Shown piece by piece: positions 23,699 through 35,500 of a DNA stretch of 64,000 bases. A program made the translations under genes and the position numbers. This DNA is from Puffinus mauretanicus (Eukaryota > Chordata > Aves > Procellariiformes > Procellariidae). The notes under the pieces were generated by a model. It had not been told where the DNA came from, made no database searches, and saw nothing but the letters and a program-made list of their open reading frames with translations. Every line of letters begins with the position of its first letter. Within the stretch, counting starts at the first letter, position 1. Location of the stretch: assembly GCA_023333565.1 (NCBI GenBank), contig JAJKFH010003762.1, positions 1,860,001 to 1,924,000 of the forward strand, given 5' to 3'.

Positions 23699-26217
23699 AC
23701 TATTAATTGTATTCCCATTTGTATTGGTAATTTGAGGATCATATGGCTTGGAAAAAATTTACTGTGGTTGAGGAAAAGACATAATTTAAAACCATAACCT
23801 ATCAGATTATTTCGCAGTCTTTTCCCATAATGTCTGATCTCCTCAGCCCTCCAAACGCCTCATCAAAAACCTCACTGTGTTGAAAGCCTCAAGATGCCTA
23901 TCCTGTTCTGGAGCAATGAGGCTATGGGAACAGTTCAGAGGGGTTGGTGATGACATGGCCTTGCAGAGGTCGCCCGAGGAATGGAGCTCAGCTAGACCAA
24001 CAGGCAGAGGCCAGGGAAATCCACTAATATTGGCCTCAGAGGCTCTTGCTGACTCACTGCTTCTGAAAGCAGGGATTATGCCACAGCTCCCGTGCCAGCC
24101 AGCACAGGAGTTGTACTTAAATAATTAGAGAGCCACATGCAGCTCAAGGGGCACAGACTGGCCAGTTCTGTTCCAGCCTCTGTGTATCAGCCTGCCTCAA
24201 GACTTCCCAAAGTTAATGAATTGCATTCAAGCTTATGTAAAACCAAGGTGCTTTTTGGGGTGAGTCAAATAAAAGAATATATACTTTGAAAAAGGCTTCA
24301 GGAAGCTAAATAGTAGCAGTCCAGTCAGTAGCATGTACAAAAAAACCCTGGATACCAGAAGTCCCAGGTTGTCTCACTTACCAGGGATGTGTATCTGGGC
24401 AGGCAGTTCAGGGATATACTCCCTGGCCCATGTTATTTCAAAGGAATTTCACATATTTAATTACAAAAGGTGCACGCTGATATATGAAACAAATGTGAGG
24501 GCTGTGAACAATTAGTCCTCTGAGGTAGTCATCCTTTGTGTTTTACCCATTTTCAGTCCATAAAATTTTTCACACAAATTACAGTTGAAATGATAAATGA
24601 ATTAATCTGAAAAATCTTTAAAATAATTGTTTAAACACAAAGGCCCAGATTATAATACCTTTAGTCATGCAGAGTTGTGCTGTATTCCTTAGCCCTCATA
24701 AAGCAAGGGCGTGTTTAGATTCAGTGGTGATCACACTGTTTAGTTGGGTCCTAAAAGAAATTGATTTGAAATGTAATAATGAGTATATTGGCCATTTTCG
24801 AAATAACTCTGAACAACTGGAATATTACGGGGTAAGAGCAGGATAGCTATGGAGAAAGAAAAAGGAAGAGAAAAATAAGCACAGAGAATGAAAATAAAAG
24901 TGGTGGAAAGAAAGGAAACAAAAGAGCTAAAAGCAGAGTTGGAGTGGCAAAGATAGAAGAAAAAGGGGCAGAATTTCCCGCCAATTTACAATGTTGACTT
25001 CAGTATTCAAAAGTTATCAGTTATAGGCATGCACATGCGCGCGCACACACACGTGCTTTTCGATGTATAATATAAGCAAATGGGCCCACTGGACCTGATT
25101 TTACCATCTTATCTTCGTGGGGACACTAACACTTATACAAAGAAGGTATAATGTTTTACCAGATTAAGATCATAAAGTTTTGCAGGGCCAAAATGACTAC
25201 AGAAGGGGTGAGGCAGATGGAAATCAGGATCATGAAGATTTGGAAAGCTTTATTCTAGCAGTATGGTATTGTTTCTCTTAAAAGGTTTTAATTTCAAAAT
25301 TATAAAGTGGTAAGGCAGTGGTATTAAGGTAAAAAAATAGCCTAACTGGATCTCTCTTTCTTTATCTCTTAATAGGACGGATACATGATGGGACTATATG
25401 TTAGTACTGTCACTACCAAGCCTACATGCTCTAGTCAGGGGAAAGTGGGTGATGTAAAATAATTAAAGTGTGGCATGTCTTCATACAATTTCGCTTTAGA
25501 GTCAAATTATTATCTAATTCTTCTCTTCACCAAATGCTCTCCAGCAATCATCTATTATTTTATCAGAAATATTTGCATAATTGTTAGATAGCAAAAGATA
25601 CAGGGTTTTTCCTTCTTTTTTTTTTTTTTATCAAGTTCATTTATTTCTCACATACAAAATACAGCACCAAATTCTAACTGCCTGTAAATGAAATTGTCTT
25701 TAACAGACCTATGTTAATTTATTGTAGCTGAAGATCTGTTTCACAATGTGGCATTTGATTGGTATCAGAGAAAGGGAAACAGATGCATTCATTATTTCAG
25801 CACCTCGGAATCACAAAGAAGGATAAGCACAGTTATCCTTATTAGGCCCTGGAGAAACAAAAAATACTACTTCCTGACATGTAAGCCTCACCATCTAGGA
25901 TTTTCTTTTAGTTTGTGATCCACTTTCACAAACAATGACAAGCCAGTGCCTTGCAAATCTGAGCTGAACAGGTGCACCATTGGGGGAGATCATATGTAAT
26001 ATTTGGAGCCTTCCCTCTCCTAAAGGAGATGAGCATCTGCTTAAAAACTTAAGCCCCCAAATCAGCTATGCATTGTACAATTACTCAGCTCTACAAAAGA
26101 AATATTACTACAGCGTGATCATTGGTATTATAATCTGGTCAGGCTCCATGCAGATTTGCTCTTACTTTGCAGAAAGAATCTAGAAATAACGTAACTTCCA
26201 AGATGATATCTTTTCTG

Positions 26218-26360
26218 TAGTGGTTATCAACCTGTGGTCTGCAGAACTCAGAGAGAACTAAAGGATCTGCAAAAGCAAATTCAAAGAAGCAAACTTATTC
26301 TAAGTAGGTTAAATTTGCCATACACCTACACTGGAAATCAAAAAAGATTAAAAAGCACTG
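26218..26360. mobile_element. hAT-like nonautonomous DNA transposon remnant
   Basis: The left end TAGTGGTTATCAACCTGTGG resembles hAT/Charlie-type terminal repeats (CAGTGGTTCTCAAC). The right end closes with AAAAAGCACTG, a decayed inverse of it. The 143-base length fits a short internal-deletion derivative. The flanking octamers are not convincing duplications, so the copy is old or the right end is misplaced. Confidence 0.55.
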
Positions 26361-27935
26361 ATTTATGTGAGATACAGATTTACATTCTTATATCCATCAT
26401 AAATATTTCCCATAGCAGTTTCTTCCATGTATTACTTGTCTTCTATCCAATACCCTATACTTTTCTTTCAGTTGGAAACTAAGACTGTGCTTTAAAGTTT
26501 TTTTAACACAGAAACAAATTATACAGTAAGTCTCTGTAGAACCTGCCACAACTCTTTCTCTTGAATTCTAGGATGGCCAAGAACGCCTCCAATAAAAGAC
26601 CATTCAAACATAAGAAACACCCTCTGGGGTAAGACCAATGATCGGTCCAGCCTAGTATTGTGTCTCTGACAGCAGGAAAAAGAATGGGGAGGAGAGGGTG
26701 TTCTGGCAACTGTTTCCATTTTTTTACCCCTGGAGCTCTACAGGGAGCAGTAGGCACACCTGGGTGCTTTCCTCTGTGTTTCCCTCTACTTCCCTATCTG
26801 TATATTGTTGATACTCTGACCGTCATACCCCTTCCCTTTTTTTAGCTGTTGCACCATGAGTTGTTTTTGCATCCTCAAACAGTTTTGGGGTTTTTTTTTT
26901 CCTTTATTTACTTTTCCCTTAGATCTTTCTCCCTGGGAAGCTTTGTGGGGATTTGGCTAATGCCTGGCCTATCTCCAAGCCAGTGGGGATAACAACAAAA
27001 GGAAAAGCTATTTAGGGAGAGCATGTGAGCAATAGGGCAACTGTTAGCAATGCACTCCCCTTGTACTGTTCCAGCATCCACTGTTGTAGAGATTTTAGAG
27101 GTTACCTTCCCGCATAGTCATTCTAGTATCCTTTTATGCACATCCTGTCCATGAAGTTGTCTAATTCCTTTCTGAGCTTTCTGATACTAGTAAGATTTAG
27201 CTCATCTATCACATCTGTGATTTTGTGAACCTTTATCACATCCCCCCTCACCCTTCTCTCCAAACTAGAAGAATATCCGCTTTTTTAGTCTCTTCTCACA
27301 AGGCTGTTGCTCCATCATCACAAGCATTTTGACTGACCTTCTCTGTATCTTCTTTAATTCCACTGCCCCCTTCCTGAGATGTGGAAACCAGAACTGCACA
27401 CAGTACTGAATATGTGGGTGCGTCACAGCTTTGTATGGTGAGAAAATGTCATCCTTCTTTTGTACTTAGTACTTTCCTTGGCGTTTTTTGGTTTGGTTTG
27501 GTTTTTTTTTTTTTGCTGCCACAGCACCTTGAGCTCATGATTTCAGAGAAGTGACAGCAATGACTCCAAGATCTCTTTTCTGAATTCAGGAGTTCAGAAC
27601 CTCAGTTCTGAGGTTCAACGTCATGTAGGTAGGGATTAGATTATTTTTCATTAGATCACATTTATCTACACTAACACCTGTGATGAAAAATCAGTTAATA
27701 TCACCTGCAAACCTGAAGATTTCACTATTCATTCCCTTCTCCAGCTCTTTGATGAAGATACTGAATGAAAATGGTCCCAGGACCAATTCCTGGCGGACCT
27801 CACTGCTGACTCTTCTCCATCCTGAGAAACGCCCATTAATCCTCACCCTTTCCTTCCCATCCTTTGTCCAGTTTTCAGTCCATACAAGGACCTTTCCTCC
27901 AGTCTTACTGCAATTTACTTTCTTTAATAACCTTA

Positions 27936-28018
27936 GACAGCTGGACTAGATGATGCAGGTCCCTTTCCAACTGGAATTATTCTATTCTGTTCTGTTCTGT
28001 TCTATTCTATTCTATTCT
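27936..28018 (+). mobile_element. CR1 3' end nested inside the older CR1
   Basis: GGACTAGATGATGCAGGTCC, CCTTTCCAACTGGAATTATT and an (ATTCT/GTTCT)n tail form a typical avian CR1 3' terminus in plus orientation. On both sides the older antisense CR1 continues in register, so this short piece inserted into it later. Confidence 0.8.
27976..28018 (+). repeat. (ATTCT)n / (GTTCT)n microsatellite tail
   Basis: Pentanucleotide array at the end of the nested CR1. ATTCT units flank a block of GTTCT units. Such tails arise by slippage from the CR1 3' octamer. Confidence 0.85.
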
Positions 28019-28261
28019 TTGGAACCTTGGCCAAGGCATTTTGAAAATCCAAATATATTATGTCCAATGGATCTCTTTTATCCATATTCTTATTGTCACC
28101 ATCAAAGAACTTCAGCTTAGTGAGGCAGGATTTCCCATTACAGAAGCCAAACTGACTCCTTCTCAATAAGCCAAGTTTATCCTTGTGCTCACTGATCTTA
28201 TTCCTTATTATTATTATTAGAGATGGTACTCTACCATTATGCTAGGAATGACAGTAAAGGC

Positions 28262-28666
28262 TCACTGGTCTGTAGTTCTCAAGATCCCATCCAGAGCCCT
28301 TTTGGTAAATGGAAGTTGGCAACTTTGTAGATGGCCATGCACCCGCCCTCTGGCACAGTGGCTCTCTGTCATTTTATTACACATCACAGCTAGCAGTTCT
28401 GCAATTTCATATTTGGGTGTCTTCAGGACTCTTGAGTGGATGTTATCCAGTCCTGGTGACTTACTGACATCTGACTTGTCTGTTTGGACCAATACATCCT
28501 GTGTATTTACTTCAAATTGATCTATTTTTTCTGACTTATCTGCTACAAAGAATGCATCAGAATTGGGAATCAGACAGCTTTGCTGTAAAAAACAACTCAA
28601 AGAGTTCATTGAGGTTCCTTCATCTGCTGCAGCCCCTTCTACATCTTGGCCATTGTGTGGTCCCAC
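28262..28666 (-). pseudogene. Degenerate CR1 ORF2 reverse-transcriptase fragment
   Basis: A minus-strand frame encodes KSPGLDNIHSRVLK, equivalent to the conserved KSPGPDGIHPRVL start of CR1-type reverse transcriptase. The frame is by chance open for about 134 codons. Further left on the same strand the catalytic FADD box survives as FAGD (27711-27700), with the first Asp changed to Gly. Intervening frames carry stops and indels. This is a fossil fragment, not a gene. Confidence 0.8.
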
Positions 28667-29330
28667 TAATCCTCAGCTGGCTTCCTGCTTTTGGTGTATT
28701 TACAGAATTCTCTACTATCAGCTTCAGCATTCTTTGCAAGGCTCTCTTCAAATTCTTTTTAGCTTTCTTAATTTCTTGTTTGAAATTGACCTGCCATTTT
28801 TATGGGCTTTCCTGTTCTCATTTGAGCAAGCTTTCCATTTCTTAAAAGTATTCCTTTTTCTTTTGATGGACTACATCATTTTCACATTGAGCCATCCAGG
28901 GGATTTCTGGACTGCTTTGTTTTCTTTTTGAATTGTGGCACAATTTTTACCTAGGCTTCTACCACAGTAACTTTTAACAGCCTTTAGGGTGCTTTTAGGT
29001 TTCTTGCTTTTCAGACTGCTCCTTATAAGGTTTGGGGTTTTTTTTGAGAATGTGCCTCATTTTTATGTAGTTCCCTGTCCTTAAACTGAAAATCTGTGTA
29101 CTGAATTTATTTAGCTTGCTCTCTCCCACTATAATTTTAAGTTTGATTATATTGTGGCTGCAGCTATCCCACTATGAAGTGTTGCATACATTCAAGACCA
29201 AATCCAGAATGGCATCTTTTCATTGCTTTCTGCTCTATTATTTTATATTCAGTTTCTTATAACTTGACCAAATGTTAAGTGATTGAGCTGAAATTTTCCA
29301 TGTCAGATGACTGCCTCGTTCAGCTCTTTC

Positions 29331-32255
29331 TGAGAATGAGACTTGCAAAAAATATATTACAAAATATGTTTGAGACTTTTGTTTTGAAGTATTCTATATC
29401 CCCAGGCTCTGGAACAGAAAATCATTATTTCCAAGGGAGAACTTTCAGAACTTAAACACCTAAAACCTCAGAAAATTCCAACCTCATTGCATGCTTGAAC
29501 TTAGAGGGCTGACCAGACAACTCATACTATGGAGTATATGATCACAGTGCAGCCCCAACACCTATGGCAGCTCAAAAGGACATTCTTTATAGTGGCCACT
29601 CTCAGCTTGCTGGATACCAGGAGTGAAAACAGAGTCCTGATCACATCAGTGACTTGTAGGAATCCATGCAGTAAAGGAGAGAAATCTGTCTAATTAAAAC
29701 ACAGAACAAAAACCACATCCAAAGGGAGTGGATAGGGAGAAATATGCTGGGGTGTGAAAGGCAAGTGAGTGAAGGTCAGGGGCAGACTCTGAAAGGAGAC
29801 CCAGAAGACAAACTAGGTCTGGCTTGATAAAGAGACTGGGATTAGAACGAGAAGCCTCAGGAGTTAAGGTTAAGCAAAAAGAACAGAAAAGGAGGCCATG
29901 AATGGAAAAGTGACAAGATTGGGACAGGGACAACTTACAGAGGGTGAGACAAGCAGGGGCTGAAGTTTGTTAAAGATAGGCAAGAGTACCTGTGTGCACT
30001 TTGGTATGCTGCTGACCACTGCCCAGAGTTGAACTTGAGTTTCCACTGAAATATCGGTGTTCCTTTACTGCATCCCACTGCAAAAAATAACAATCATATA
30101 ATTGAAGATTATTGTAAGGCATACATGCCCAAGGGACTGAGATAAGGTTGTATTGCAAGCATTGGTACTTCCTAAGTCCTGAAGGCTTAATTCCAGAATC
30201 TAATTGAACATGCTTTTAATATAGCTTTCTGCGTGTTGTGGAAGTGGAGGCTGAAGAAGGATAAGGTTGTACTGCTCTACGTACTGAAATGAGCCAGACC
30301 AAGCTGGTGATAAAGGACCAGCTCTGGTATGGTTGCTGTTGAGCAATATGCCATTTGAAGAACTGGGCTGCACCTACTCTGAAAGAGTCACTACCAGTTT
30401 GGAAGGGAAGTAAAACTTTTAAGGAACAATTAGGCTTCTTGCTGAACTTGCAGCATAACTAGCGGTCTTCGAGAAGGAGAGAGGAAAACCCTGTAATTAC
30501 ACCAGTGCTTGCAATCTTGTTTGTTTTTTTTTCCCCTACCTGTCTTGAGCCAACTGTTTTCTGCATACTCACCTTCATTTACTTACCTTTAATATTAATT
30601 TAATTTTTAAATAAAACTACATTATAAATATAATTTGCCACCTTTTTTTTTCTTCCTTTGGCATGATAAGTGAATAACTGTGTGGATATGACATCTTTAC
30701 AGAGATCTTAAGTAATCTGTTGGAAGGTTTTCTTTTTTCTTTTTTTATTTCAGAATGAAATCAGAAATGAAGTGAATTAAAGTGAGAAACCTCCAGAGGT
30801 CAGTTACATAGTTTTGAGGATTCATACACATGCACATACTACACTTTGTAAGTTCTGCTATAAATCCAGTGCGAAGTTCATTCTAAGGTATGTAATGTTT
30901 CAGTGATTTATATTTTACTAATATGTATAAATTTAAGGCAATGCACATTAAAATGGGATACCTTCTTGGTGAAGACTTGAGAGAAATAAAATAGCAGCAA
31001 TGGTTCCTTGACCTTTTTTCTTATTTAAAGATTAAATAGGAACTATATTGCTCTTTTGGAAGCCTTCCTACATCTTTCCTCGTGGCACAAGAGGTCAGTA
31101 CAATCAGCAGGACCCTGACATCCTTGCTTCTGTAATGAAAAATCCTTAATAATATGTATAGTTAATAAATCTAATTGCATAATTCAACTGTAATTTTAGT
31201 CATGGTACTTGTCAGTGTGTCAAACACATCTTTCATAATATATGCTTCTATGACATATGCCTCCCCCAACTCTATTCAGCTTCCTCAGGAATAAGAGTAT
31301 ACACTTTTAAATATTCAGTAATTGTAGGTGCTTGTCTAAATCCAGCCAAATTTGGCACACTGTAATAAAGTGAAAGGTCATTTCTCAAGTTGCTGCTTCT
31401 CTGAAGGTGACATTTCTTTGGTTGAGCTTCCTGACACTGTGCAGTTCCTTCTTCTGTTTATTTTACCATTCTGGTACCTCATTAGCTATTGCAGAAATGG
31501 GATTTCTTTGACTGTGGTTTCCACAGAGGACAGAACATATCGATATGCACTTAAAGAGTGTTAAAATGCAGAGTATGTAAAAGCCAGTGTTTAGGGACAA
31601 CCTGTAAATGTAACTTAATGAACCAACAGACCATAGCAGCTTCAAAGCACTGAAAATATAAGAACAGAATCAATACTGTGACACAGGATTGTTAATAGGT
31701 TACTTTCATTCTTCTTCAAGGAACACAGTTGATTTCATTACTCCTAAACTCTTCTTGCTAGAGAGATACCAAATCTCACCTCAACCATACCTAAGACAGC
31801 CATTTCCACACTCCCTTGACAACCTCATCTAGTTCTACAGAAATAAAGTGGGGCCAGAGTCAAACTGTACCTGCCAGCTCTGGTGAAAATTGCCTCAGTC
31901 TCCTGTGGATTCAGAAGAAGGAAAACTAGGTAATTAGATTTTGCTGGCTAGGGACAACTTCGGGGTACCAGCCCAAAGACCCCATGGCATGAGTGTTGTT
32001 CTCCTCCTTCCCCCCAAGCTGAACTCCTGGTGCCCTCCTTTGCCAACTTGAGTTGAAAGACAGAAGGTGACTGTCTGCCTCACTCCAACATCCAACCTTC
32101 CACCTGGTTTTCTCTGGCACAACCCTCAGATGGAGCTAGTCTTAACATACCAGCTACGTTTCACCTAAATCTACAGTTTAGACTGGACTTGTCCTGTTCT
32201 TCTTCACTGGTGAGACTGAGCCCTCTTTTCCTTATAACATCCCTTTTTAGTTATT
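29331..32255. other. Intergenic DNA
   Basis: No exon, RNA gene or clear mobile element recognised. AT-rich, with short T runs near 30520, 30640 and 30730. Confidence 0.55.
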
Positions 32256-32540
32256 TTTAAAATTATTATGTCTCCCTTCAGCTTTGTTTTTTCTAGCCAG
32301 ACCATACCAAAATTTCTTAGTCTCTCTTCATAGGCCTCATTTTTCAACTTTTTGGTATTTTTGTTGCTGTCAGCTGAACTCTTTCCAACATACTGAGGTA
32401 ATTTTCAAACCTGGTGCCCACAACTGAACTAAACCTTGCAAATGAGGCTTGCACAGGACTGTCAAATAGAATAATTACCTTGCTTGTCTCTGTATATAAT
32501 TCATTATCAAAACTCTTACAATACTATGCTTTTAACGACA
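32256..32540 (-). mobile_element. Old CR1 LINE fragment, antisense
   Basis: The segment follows the antisense CR1 order: a decayed TTTTATAGACC-to-ATATCCCCCC equivalent, a CTTAGTCTCTCTTCATAGG stretch, ATTTTTGTTGC, then a TGGTGCCCACAACTGAAC stretch. It is strongly diverged, with no 3' terminus and no open frame. Confidence 0.65.
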
Positions 32541-35500
32541 ACGTCTTGTTTTTAATTCATGGTTAGACTGTGACATGTGTGCAGCATACAAGACCTGTAG
32601 TTCGCCTTTGCTTAAGTAAAATTTTAAAAGCTGAAGAAGTAGCAGTAATACTTCCCTGTGAAAAGTAATGAATCTCAAGGTGTTGGAAATGTGGGCCAGG
32701 ATTAGACATTGCCGTCTGCTTCAGCAATGTCAAGAAATGAAGCTGGTCAAGGAATACACAGTTAAGGCAGTAAGCAATAGCCAGGCCAAAGCTGTGAAGC
32801 TGGAGATGCCTAAACCCTGGGGAGGAGAGGAGCAAGCAGGCCTGGAGGGAGGCCTGGCAGGACAGAACCACAGCTGTGGTGGCAGACAGCAAGAGCTGCA
32901 GCCGAGAGCTTGGCACTCAGAGGTGGTCTGAAAGGCCATGAGGCTGCAGGGTTCCCTGTATAAGCAGCCATCAAGTGAATTAATTCAAAAGTCGGGCTCC
33001 CCAGTTCCAACCCAGTCTAATGTTTGACTTCCATTAGATGCTAGGGGAACTGGGTGCAGCTGGCATGGGGCTGGCCAGTGCCCAATGGCCATCTCATAGC
33101 CTCCTGCAGGAAAAGGCATAGTTTTTACACTAGGGGGTGTCTATTTATAAAAAATACTCTTTTTTTGGATTTAGCATAAGTTTTCATTTAATTTTATCCT
33201 ACATTTTTTGTGTCAATTTCTTTCCAAGACATGTCAAACAGTAACAAAACAATTCTATCTTTAGCTCTTTCCCTCAATGATTTTCTTCTATTTCTACTCT
33301 CACCTGTTGCTCCCCGTGAAACCTCCCACATGTCTAACACTTAATCTCTACATTAATTTCACCTCCTAACAATGTGCAATGTCACATAGAGAGTCTTCAG
33401 TGAAAAACATTGAAAAGGGAAGGAAAGCACACTGGATGGAGCGGAAGAAAAGTCACTATAATTTCCTGCAAACTTTCTGTAAAATGAAAACTTCTTTTAT
33501 ATTTCAAAATTGGGCAGGAGGGATAATTGAAGAAAAAAGTGATACTTTCTTTTACTTGTTTTTATTCAGAAAAGCAGCCTTTTCATACTTCTTTAGCGGG
33601 GGAAAAAGCTAAAAAAACCAAACAAACAAAACACAGAGCAACGAGGTTAAGAAAATCTCTCGTGATTTCATTAGAGAGAAAATAAAACCACAAATTTTAA
33701 AACTAGAAACTAATAACCTGTTATTTTTTCAACTTTCAAGTCATATTAAAAAGGAAATAAAAAGTTTTCCTCATGCACACCTTTTCCCTTCCAAAAAGGG
33801 CAAGGCAAAAAACCCCCAAACAAACGATAAACAGACATGAGGTCTCTTTAATTTGCAGCTGGCAAATTTAAAAAAAAAAAAAAAAAAGTTTACAAAATTT
33901 CAGTATTTCTTAAGAGAGATTAATTTAGACTTTCTGGGAGGGATGGAAATAGAAAATGTAAAAAACCACTTTGGTGGTAAAAGAGAACAACCACCTGCAG
34001 TCTTTTGTTATTTCACAGAATAGCTTCCAGTGAAATGGAACTACTGAAGAATGACTGGAGATTTATCTTATACCAGTCTGATTCCTACATTGCAGATCAA
34101 AGCTGAAGACTACTGTGTATCATTGCCTTTAAAAGCAAAATGGGGCCTATAAAAATACATTGTAATTAGCAGGCTCAGCTCTACCTATCTTGACTTCCAC
34201 AACATGCCTATCATTGCAGACACCAGTGGAAAGCTCAAACGAGGCATGCCACCTTAGAGACTTTCCTATGCCTTTTTGTGGTTTGTAATAAGTAAAGGTT
34301 AATTGTTATGCTTTGTATTTCCCAAGAGAGACCAAAGAAATGTGGAGAAGTTCAGGTGTCTGTAAACACAGAAGTGTTTGGAAACCTGTGGCAAAGGTGG
34401 TTATTTTGCTAGCCTTACCCTTTGTGTCCTGTAGTTCTCAGCACTGTCCTTCTGACAACATTCCCTGAAGTATTCATAAAATTATTTCACAGGACGACAG
34501 AGTGTCACAAAGGCTAATTGACTTGTGCTGCTGCAATGATCCATGGCTGTACACATACAGACAGCATTGTTTCCAGCCAAATGTATACACGCATCTGCAA
34601 GTGGAAACTGGGATTTGAATTCATAACCTTTAGTTCCCAAAATTCAGGCCTTTTTCCAGACAGCAGCTGTAGTCACATAAAAATACTGCTATTCATGAGC
34701 ATGTTTACCCCGTTGAGGTAAAGAGGAGCAGTGCATTTTCACTTTGGCCAAAGTGACATATTTCCCAGGGAAATCTACTTCTGGAAAAATGACACAGTTC
34801 CTTTATGGTTTTTTGGGTATCTGTTCATGGCTACAACTGAACAGCAGATACTGGAGTCAGACTGAACTGTCTCAGAATTTTTTGTCTCTGTGCCTCAGTT
34901 CCTGGTCTTCTCCTTGTACACCCTACTCTTTCCCCCCTTCCCCCCCCACCCCCCGTGTTTTGTCTGGCTTGCCTACTAGCCAGAAATACAGTTTACAAGT
35001 ATATTAAAGCTGTTTAAATTTAAGCACTACTCACAGTACCATTACTGACATTTAGTTAATAAAGATAACATGTTCATAATTGTTGTAATGTATCAGGCCC
35101 TAGTAACAATTAATTTCTAAGCTTTCTATCTAGTGTAATACTTCAGTCTAAGGAGATCTTTTAGGATTTAAATATGTATTTAGAAGGATTTTTAATGCTT
35201 ATACTTTTAAATTATATAATTAGGGATGTGGAGGATGCGTTTGCAAAAACTTACTGAAGGATTATATTAACATACTCCCTGTTGAGGCAAGATAGCCTCA
35301 CCTGCCATACCACCTGAATAAGAAAATCCCTGTAGTTACAGAAGCAATGCTAGTTACCTTCAGTAACTTTTTCAGAAACCAGGAGAGCTATTTCTATAGG
35401 GCAAACAATATGCAAGAAGTGTTTCAAGTGTGCTTTCAAGAACTATTCAAAGCATTTTTTCTGGTTTTAGCACACCCATTCTATGGTTTTAGGGAAAACA

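Larger units (their letters stand above)
15786..26217. other. Intergenic DNA with homopolymer tracts
   Basis: AT-rich sequence without a recognisable exon. It contains a 12-base G run near 16217, T-rich tracts near 18120-18156 and 18632-18656, A-rich runs near 19072-19097 and 21774-21785, and a cluster of ATGGCACC octamers at 23301-23698. A weak hAT-like stretch near 24125-24172 and an 8-base inverted repeat containing paired GATAA sites (25819-25840) are also present. Confidence 0.55.
26607..29330 (-). mobile_element. Ancient CR1 LINE, antisense, about 2.7 kb
   Basis: The left end carries the reverse complement of a CR1 3' terminus (GGGGTAAGACCAATGATC, then CCAGCCTAGTATTGTGTC). Moving right, the order is the 3' UTR, the reverse transcriptase and the region between endonuclease and reverse transcriptase. 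It is collinear with amniote CR1 elements of the kind common in turtles and old bird copies. An antisense T tract lies near 27500. A younger CR1 3' end interrupts it at 27936-28018. The right end fades near 29330, before any clear endonuclease. The element is heavily mutated and cannot be active. Confidence 0.88.

Noticed and set aside
24125..24172. Possible hAT end (GCCACATGCAGCTC then GACTGGCCAG)
   Set aside because: Only one end is visible and the match is short, so it is mentioned within the surrounding intergenic entry but not called.
27923..28028. AACCTT on both sides of the nested CR1 as a target duplication
   Set aside because: Both copies are explained by the host CR1 sequence itself, which has CCTT-type words at both places.
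28501..28931. Plus-strand ORFs of 114-122 codons rich in Leu and Phe
   Set aside because: They are antisense shadows of the CR1 reverse-transcriptase region.
32660..33080. Mildly GC-rich patch with 117- and 87-codon ORFs
   Set aside because: No motif, no splice context and no terminal repeats; it could be an old LTR piece but cannot be supported.
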